A stretch of 64,000 nt of DNA from Oscillospiraceae bacterium (GTDB taxonomy: Bacteria; Bacillota; Clostridia; Oscillospirales; Acutalibacteraceae). Positions 59,093-64,000 of the stretch are shown one piece after another. Under the pieces are notes generated by a model. The model had not been told where the DNA came from. It searched no databases and saw nothing but the letters and a program-made list of their open reading frames with translations. Where the stretch lies: contig SVOY01000011.1 of NCBI GenBank assembly GCA_015066105.1, forward strand, positions 1-64,000, given 5' to 3'. Positions within the stretch are counted from its first letter, which is position 1, and the number at the start of each line of letters is the position of its first letter. A program made the position numbers and the translations under genes.

Positions 59093-60239
59093 TAAAAAAG
59101 ATCGTACACAAGATGTAGAAGAAATAGCTAATGACTATAAATTTGAATTGATAACGTCTCATTCATTAGAAGATGCCGAAACAAAATTAAAACATAGCAA
59201 GTATGATATTGTTATCATAGATTTGGTTGTACCGAGTAAATACAATAATCGTGAACTATCAAAAAACGCAGGATTCGAATTGGTAAAATACATTTATGAA
59301 ACAACAGATGACATTAATATGCCTCATAGTGTCGTTGTAGTAAGTGATAACTTGAAAGATGTAGATTATCTTGAAGAATTGAATTATTATCCAGTATCAA
59401 TCATTGACACAAATATGGAAACTTGGACAGATAGTTTAAGAATGGTTATTGATAATTGTTTGTTGAAAATTAGACCGATTGACATTGCAATAATTACAGC
59501 TGTAGATGTAGAATTTAATGCGTTATATAACGATTGTGGCTGGACCGAAGAGTTAAAAGTAGGTGCAATTACTTTTTATCAAAAGGATTTTGTAACAAAA
59601 TCAAAAAGTCAAATATCGGCGGTACTCGTACAAACCGAAGATAAGGGTATGGTAGCAACAAGCTTTTTAATGTCTAAATTGTTTGAGCACTTTATGCCTA
59701 AAAATGTTTTTATGATAGGAATTTCAGCAGGCAATCCTGATAAAACAAACTTTGGGGATATTATTGTTGCTACTTCTTGTTGCGATTATAGTAAAGGAGC
59801 TATAACGGATGATGAGAATGGAAATTTAAAATTCGAATCTGAACCTAGTTTGGTTAGCGCTCCAGATAAGCTAGTCAATGTTTTTAAGAGGTATTCTTTA
59901 GAACAAGACTTAAGTTATGAAATAAGAAAAAGTGTAAAGATGAATAACTATAACACCGACATTAAAATTAAGTTAGGATTGATGGCGTGCGGTCCGCTTG
60001 TTGTAAAAAGCAAAACTATTACTGATAATTATATTCGCCCATATAATAAAAACTATTTAGGTATAGATATGGAATCTTTTGCAGTTTACAGCTTTTGCCA
60101 AAAGAACAAGTGCGAAAGCTTTATAGTGATAAAAAGTGTGAGCGATCATGGGGATAGAGACAAAACGCACACACATCAAGAATATTGTTCTAAACTTTCT
60201 GCAGAATTGTTAAAACACTACATATATAACGAATTATGA
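59070..60239 (+). CDS. dtcC: Receiver-nucleoside phosphorylase effector (DtcC-like)
   Basis: A 389-residue fusion. Residues 1-120 are a receiver (MRILLLDDKKD; phospho-acceptor Asp51 in YDIVIIDLV). Residues about 135-389 are a purine nucleoside phosphorylase-like (PNP_UDP_1) domain: DIAIITAVDVEFNAL, VFMIGISAGNPDKTNFGDIIVAT, YLGIDMESFAVY and VIKSVSDHGDRDK, where the GIDME and VSD motifs hold the expected substrate and catalytic residues. In Detocs this effector cleaves ATP into adenine and ribose-triphosphate and so starves infected cells. AGGAGGAAAACAAT precedes the ATG. The operon ends here, with a terminator-type hairpin at 60479. Confidence 0.82.
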   Translation: MRILLLDDKKDRTQDVEEIANDYKFELITSHSLEDAETKLKHSKYDIVIIDLVVPSKYNNRELSKNAGFELVKYIYETTDDINMPHSVVVVSDNLKDVDYLEELNYYPVSIIDTNMETWTDSLRMVIDNCLLKIRPIDIAIITAVDVEFNALYNDCGWTEELKVGAITFYQKDFVTKSKSQISAVLVQTEDKGMVATSFLMSKLFEHFMPKNVFMIGISAGNPDKTNFGDIIVATSCCDYSKGAITDDENGNLKFESEPSLVSAPDKLVNVFKRYSLEQDLSYEIRKSVKMNNYNTDIKIKLGLMACGPLVVKSKTITDNYIRPYNKNYLGIDMESFAVYSFCQKNKCESFIVIKSVSDHGDRDKTHTHQEYCSKLSAELLKHYIYNEL

Positions 60240-60349
60240 TATTTTTAATAATTGATATCTGTTATTGTAGCGTTATCTTTTATTTGATTAACAGAATTTA
60301 GTAATTGTGATTATTATATGTTGTATTGTAGATAAAAATTAAAAAAGAG

Positions 60350-60465
60350 AAGACCTGGACATTCTATTTGAGTGAGCTAGTTACATTATAAAGAAAATGT
60401 CGACCCAAAAGATGTAGAAGATACTATCAATAAATGGAAAAAACATATAACATCTAATTGATGCT
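60350..60465 (+). pseudogene. Possible gene remnant
   Basis: A short frame reads KENVDPKDVEDTINKWKKHI before a stop, with an upstream in-frame stop and no start or ribosome site. It resembles the end of a helical protein, and could be a decayed gene at the island edge. Low support. Confidence 0.2.
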
Positions 60466-60478
60466 TTCAGAAACATAA

Positions 60479-60522
60479 ACAGTGAACCTTTTTGATGAAA
60501 TTCTCGAAAAAGGTTCACTGTA
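60479..60522 (+). terminator. Terminator after the Detocs-like operon
   Basis: AGTGAACCTTTTTGA / TCGAAAAAGGTTCACT, a perfect stem of 15 bp, about 240 nt after the stop. Confidence 0.6.
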
Positions 60523-60551
60523 CTTTATTTGATATTGTCAAAACATATGAA

Positions 60552-60615
60552 AAATCCGAACGCTTCACCTATAAGGTAAGGGTTCGGATTTGTTCTATAT
60601 GGTCGAGGCGACAGG
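60552..60615. repeat. Right 64-bp direct repeat of the island (attachment-like)
   Basis: Matches 41521-41584 at 61 of 64 positions. It includes the tRNA-Pro terminator and the tRNA 3' end with CCA. With the left copy it brackets the 19-kb accessory segment. Confidence 0.85.
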
Positions 60616-60676
60616 ATTTGAACCTGCGGCCCTCTGCTCCCAAAGCAGATGCGCTACCAAACTGCGCTACGCCTCG
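60600..60676 (-). tRNA. tRNA-Pro (UGG anticodon)
   Basis: A 77-nt cloverleaf including encoded CCA. The acceptor CGAGGCG pairs with CGCCTCG. The D loop is AGCGCAGTTTGGTAGCGC, the anticodon arm is TCTGCTTTGGGAGCAGA with UGG, and the T arm is CAGGTTCAAATCCTG. The discriminator is A. A terminator hairpin follows on the minus strand (60552-60590). Confidence 0.95.
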
Positions 60677-60823
60677 ATATTAAGTTGTGGGTGTTTTGTT
60701 ATGCTTTGGTCGCCCTCTTGCGGTTTCCAAAATTTCTTTGCACCTTGGGGCGGTGCAGAAATTTTGACCGCTGCGCCATTTCGCACTCCCTTTTTCCGCC
60801 ACCGGCGGCGGTCGTGCTCAAAG

Positions 60824-60861
60824 CCCAAAGCAGATGCGCTACCAAACTGCGCTACGCCTCG
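60824..60861 (-). pseudogene. 5' fragment of a tRNA-Pro copy
   Basis: The minus strand reads CGAGGCGTAGCGCAGTTTGG and on through the D arm to CTGCTTTGGG, as in the intact gene, then diverges after the anticodon loop. It is a partial tRNA-Pro that lies 148 nt upstream of the intact tRNA. Confidence 0.75.
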
Positions 60862-61028
60862 ATGCTTGCGGGTGTTTTCAGCCTCGTTAGTATACACTAA
60901 AAAGCTTTTTTTGTCAACTGCCGCGACAATAAAACAACCTTACCGTTGATTTCTTTTCCTTGTTATGATTGAAAAATATGACAAATTGTGCTATTATTGT
61001 CCAAAGCAAAACGATAGGAGATGTACCA

Positions 61029-62420
61029 ATGACAAAACAATTACCAAAAAGAAAAATGTACCGTTATTGCCTTGCCGATATTGCAAAGGGTCTGTTTACC
61101 GGTATGATAAGCAACTACCTTCTGTACTTCTTTCAGCCAACGGCCAAGAGCGGTCTGCCTAACCTTCTGCCGGATAATAAATTCCTCGGCTTTATCACAA
61201 TAATGGCCTTCGTTACCGCGATAGGTAAGATTGTTGATGCCGTTACGGACCCCATTGTTGCGTCGCTTTCAGATAAGTGTACCCATAAAAGCGGCAGACG
61301 TATGCCCTTCCTTCGCTATGCCGCTCTTCCCTACGCTCTTTCCGTTATACTTATATTCTATGCACCCTTCCCCGAGGGCTCAGCCCTCAACGCCGTGTGG
61401 GTCGGCTTTTTCCTTGTAACCTATTATACGGCCTACACCTTCTTCTTCATCCCGAGAAATGCCCTTGTCCCCGAGATTATTCCCGATGCAAAGGTAAGAG
61501 TAGGCTACTACGGCATAAGCACCGTGTTTTTTATGGGCTCAAGCTCCTTTATGTATGCCGCAACTCTCTTTGTGGATATGTTCAAGAATGCGGGACTTTC
61601 TCCCCTTTGGGCGTGGCGTGCGGTTTTCAGCATTTTTGCCGCTATCGGCATCGTCTGCCTGCTGCTGAGTGCCTATGCCTTCAATGAAAAGGATTACGTT
61701 GAAGAAAATGTAAAGCCCAAGGAGTCAATGCTTAAATCCTTCGGTAAGGTTTTTCAGAACAGACAGTTTGTTATTTTCAGCCTCGGCGACCTTTTTGTGG
61801 GCGTTTCAATGGCGTTTTTCCAGACAGCAATGCTCTATTACATAACAATGCTGCTCAATGTGCCAGAATCCCAGTCCTTCCTTGTTATGCTCTGCGCAAT
61901 TGCCGTCGCAATCTGTCTTTTCCCGCTCATTATTAAAATCAGCCGCAGGTATAACAAGAAAATCCCCCTTGTTATTGCAAGCGTTGTGTTTACTCTTGTG
62001 TTCGGCCTTATCTATTTCGGTGACAAAATTGCGGCACTTGCACCGGGCAACGAGCTGTTTATCGGCCTTGGCATGGGCATTGTCGTGTCCTTCCCCTTTG
62101 CCGCGATAAATATTCTGCCTCAATCGGTTGTTTCCGATATTATTCAGCAGGACTGCCTTGTAAACGGAGTAAACCGCGAGGGCATCTTTTCTGCCGTTAA
62201 GACCTTCATTGAAAAAATCTGCTCCGCCGTTGCAATGATGGGCGTTTCAAGTATTCTTGCCGTAGGCGCCGCGCAGGGTGAGAGTGTAGGTCTCCGGGGC
62301 GTTAAGCTGACAGGCGTTTTTGCCGGCCTTTTCAGTCTGCTGTCCGTCGTCTTCTTTATGCTTTATAACGACAAAAAGGTTACGGCTTCCATTGAGGAGC
62401 ACAAGAAGTCAGCAAAATAA
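61029..62420 (+). CDS. MFS/GPH-family sugar-cation symporter
   Basis: A 463-residue polytopic membrane protein with about twelve helices. The N-terminal motif DIAKGLFTGMISNYLLYFFQPTAKSG and the cytoplasmic loop DAVTDPIVASLSDKCTHKSGRRMPFLRYAALP are typical of glycoside-pentoside-hexuronide:cation symporters. It probably imports an oligosaccharide or related compound. The ATG at 61029 with AGGAGATGTACCA upstream is used instead of the open frame at 60969. It is a single transcription unit, and a terminator follows at 62427. Confidence 0.87.
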   Translation: MTKQLPKRKMYRYCLADIAKGLFTGMISNYLLYFFQPTAKSGLPNLLPDNKFLGFITIMAFVTAIGKIVDAVTDPIVASLSDKCTHKSGRRMPFLRYAALPYALSVILIFYAPFPEGSALNAVWVGFFLVTYYTAYTFFFIPRNALVPEIIPDAKVRVGYYGISTVFFMGSSSFMYAATLFVDMFKNAGLSPLWAWRAVFSIFAAIGIVCLLLSAYAFNEKDYVEENVKPKESMLKSFGKVFQNRQFVIFSLGDLFVGVSMAFFQTAMLYYITMLLNVPESQSFLVMLCAIAVAICLFPLIIKISRRYNKKIPLVIASVVFTLVFGLIYFGDKIAALAPGNELFIGLGMGIVVSFPFAAINILPQSVVSDIIQQDCLVNGVNREGIFSAVKTFIEKICSAVAMMGVSSILAVGAAQGESVGLRGVKLTGVFAGLFSLLSVVFFMLYNDKKVTASIEEHKKSAK

Positions 62421-62426
62421 AACAAT

Positions 62427-62470
62427 AAACCATTGTAACAGCCGGGAAAAGGCTTTACAATGGTTTTTTT
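62427..62470 (+). terminator. Terminator of the symporter gene
   Basis: AAACCATTGTAA / TTACAATGGTTT stem with an inner AGCC / GGCT pair and TTTTTTT tail. Confidence 0.9.
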
Positions 62471-62489
62471 ATGTCTGTGAGGATTGTTT

Positions 62490-63398
62490 TTACCTGCGGC
62501 CGCACTCGTTTATAAACATAGGTATCTGTGCACTGAGGTTTGCCATCATTGCGTGCTCGGGATAGCTTTTTGAAATTTTTTCGGAATAGTATCGGCTCTT
62601 GTATTCCTCCACTATGCCGTCAAAATCCTTGCCGCTTTCGTGGGCTCTCACAATGAGCTCCCGGCACTCCTCGGTTGCCTTTTTTGAGGCAGTGAGATAG
62701 TCGGTGATATCCTCGCCGTAAAGGTAACCGCTGTGGGGGATAAGCAGCTCCCTTGCACCGAGACTGAGAGCTTTTTCGATTGAATCGAGAGTCATACGGT
62801 AGCCTATGAGACAGCCGGGGAAAACCATACTCTCGTCAGCTAAGATGCCGAGTGTTTCGCAGGAGACAAGCATTTTTTCCCTTTCAAAATAATAACCCAT
62901 ACAGCATTTTGTGTGCCCGGGAAGAGCTACTGCGCGCACGGTGCTGCTGCCGAGCGCGATTTCTTCGCCGTCCTTGACGGTAAGGTCGCAATAAAGCAGG
63001 TCGGCAGCTGCCTCGGCCTTTTCTTTTTTATATGCCCTTGCGGCAAAGTCGTCCATCTCTTGCATTTTTTTGCGGGCGGTGGGCTTTTTTAGTATGTAGT
63101 CGCAGTATTCACTGCCGATTACCCTCACCCCGGGAAAGGCCTTTCTCAAAGCCGGCACGCCCATAGCGTGGTCGTAATGAGAATGGGTCAGCAGAATAAA
63201 GTCAAGCGTTTTTGTGCCCGAATTACTGCGGATTTTTTTCACCGTAGCTTCGGAGCAGAAGGCAAAGCCGGTGTCAACAAGAATGTTTGCTCCGTCAGCC
63301 TTTAAAAGAAAACAGTCACCGCCCGTATTTCCCGAGCAGTTGACCGTTAAAATTGCTGATTTTTGTGAGGCGTTGAGCTTATCAAGTCCGTGTATCAT
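62490..63398 (-). CDS. MBL-fold metallo-hydrolase
   Basis: A 302-residue protein of the metallo-beta-lactamase fold. The metal motif is THSHYDHAMG (HxHxDH, about 71-80). Further ligands are in LPGHTKCC (about 157-164) and IPHSGYLYG (about 218-226). The N-terminal strand ILTVNCSGNTGGDCFLL is also family-like. The substrate is not predictable. Its ATG overlaps the pflA stop (ATGA-type overlap at 63395-63398), so it is translated together with the glycyl-radical activating enzyme gene. It could act in fermentation or detoxification. Confidence 0.88.
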   Translation of the reverse strand: MIHGLDKLNASQKSAILTVNCSGNTGGDCFLLKADGANILVDTGFAFCSEATVKKIRSNSGTKTLDFILLTHSHYDHAMGVPALRKAFPGVRVIGSEYCDYILKKPTARKKMQEMDDFAARAYKKEKAEAAADLLYCDLTVKDGEEIALGSSTVRAVALPGHTKCCMGYYFEREKMLVSCETLGILADESMVFPGCLIGYRMTLDSIEKALSLGARELLIPHSGYLYGEDITDYLTASKKATEECRELIVRAHESGKDFDGIVEEYKSRYYSEKISKSYPEHAMMANLSAQIPMFINECGRR

Positions 63399-64000
63399 TT
63401 TTTTATCCTCGGCCTTTCATCGCGAAGGCCCTCCATAATATAGCTTTTTGCCTTGACTGCCTGCTGTACGGAAAGCGCCTCAACCCCCTCAAGAGGGTAG
63501 TCTATGCCGAGCTCGCCGTACTTGCTGACGCCCATTGTGTGATAGGGCAGCACATCAAGAGCCTTGAGATTTTTTAGGTGTGCAAGGTACCTGCCGAGCC
63601 TTTTAAGGTCATCCCTGTTGTCGGTGTAGCCCTTTACAACAACATGCCTTACCCAAAGGGGGATACCGTTGTCGCTCAGATATTCGGCAAAGTCAAGGAC
63701 ATTTCTGTTATCGGCACCCGTGAGCACTTTGTGCTTTTGGGGGTCAATGTGCTTGATGTCAAGCATAACAAGGTCGGTGTACTTTATCAGCTCGTCAAAG
63801 CTTGTGACAAGCTCAGCGTTGCTTTTGTTGAAAACAATGCCCGAGGTGTCAAGGCAGGTGTGAATATCCTGCTGCTTTGCTTTTTTAAAAAGCTCAGTTA
63901 CAAAATCAAGCTGTAAAAGAGGCTCACCACCGGTTACGGTGATGCCGCCTCTTTTGTAAAATTCTCGGTTTTTGTTATATTGCTCCAAAATTTCCTCGGC
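63395..64000 (-). CDS. pflA: Pyruvate formate-lyase activating enzyme, 3' part
   Basis: A partial gene that runs off the right edge of the window. Its N-terminal part, with the radical SAM CxxxCxxC cluster, lies beyond. The visible 200 residues include GGITVTGGEPLLQLDFV (SAM-binding GGEP motif), DTSGIVF, VMLDIKHIDPQKHKVLTG and WVRHVVVKGYTD, then the C-terminal LDVLPYHTMG and KYGELGIDYPLEGV. Together these are typical of PflA, which installs the glycyl radical on pyruvate formate-lyase under anaerobic conditions. No pflB is in view. Confidence 0.9.
   Translation of the reverse strand, partial: AEEILEQYNKNREFYKRGGITVTGGEPLLQLDFVTELFKKAKQQDIHTCLDTSGIVFNKSNAELVTSFDELIKYTDLVMLDIKHIDPQKHKVLTGADNRNVLDFAEYLSDNGIPLWVRHVVVKGYTDNRDDLKRLGRYLAHLKNLKALDVLPYHTMGVSKYGELGIDYPLEGVEALSVQQAVKAKSYIMEGLRDERPRIKK

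Noticed and set aside
55183-60239. Ordinary two-component signalling operon
   Set aside because: No transmembrane sensor and no DNA-binding output are present, and the last protein carries a nucleoside phosphorylase domain, so the defence reading fits better.
60590-60949. Plus-strand frames across the tRNA-Pro region
   Set aside because: They cross the tRNA and its fragment and show no gene features.

Overview
The window looks like a chromosomal segment of a low-to-mid GC Gram-positive bacterium of the class Clostridia, probably a gut Oscillospirales/Ruminococcaceae-type organism. The reasons are strong GGAGG ribosome-binding sites, many TTGACA-N17-TATAAT promoters, rho-independent terminators after most units, the rpsF-ssb-rpsR order, PadR and YtrA-type regulators, a SpoIID-like protein, and Tn4451-type mobile-element genes. 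The assignment rests on family recognition only.

Positions 1-41,400 are mostly host chromosome. In order they hold: a DUF4304-like membrane protein; tandem gltX-glnS; mltG; efp with a cysteine-rich acidic protein; rfbB; a PTS EIIC-like permease; a HAD phosphatase with an RsuA-type pseudouridine synthase; aroK; a TAXI-TRAP transporter; a three-gene SpoIID/peptidoglycan-binding cluster; rpsF-ssb-rpsR; the first PadR cassette; cysK-nrdR-isomerase; an ECF sigma/anti-sigma pair; three alpha/beta hydrolases; a metallophosphoesterase; a GntR-ABC operon; and the second PadR cassette. Small repeats are scattered between these genes: a 278-bp element with inverted ends (two copies), a related 314-bp element, a roughly 240-bp pair, and GTAGTNA heptamer tracts. 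Several carry terminator hairpins and sit at the 3' ends of genes.

Positions 41,521-60,615 form an accessory island of about 19 kb. It is bounded by 64-bp direct repeats (61/64 identical) that cover the 3' end and terminator of tRNA-Pro(UGG). The intact tRNA is at the right end and a disrupted copy at the left. The island holds a large serine recombinase, a ParB-like protein, two mobilization-type proteins, an oriT-like palindrome, a sigma-like protein and TnpV, with no relaxase in view. It also holds two visibly AT-rich defence-type operons. One (47025-50115) joins a DNA cytosine-5 methyltransferase to a GHKL ATPase-TIR-zinc-ribbon protein. The other (55183-60239) matches the three-gene architecture of the Detocs defence system: histidine-kinase-like sensor, lone receiver, and receiver-nucleoside phosphorylase. 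The two operons point away from each other and share upstream blocks (TCGACAAAGTTCGA, then GTTACTTTTT about 20 nt on). Between them lie tnpV and a heterodimeric ABC exporter. The exporter has a long structured leader containing an 18-codon ORF and two terminator-like hairpins.

Positions 60,677-64,000 return to host-type genes: an MFS symporter, an MBL-fold hydrolase and the 3' part of a pyruvate formate-lyase activating enzyme that runs off the window.
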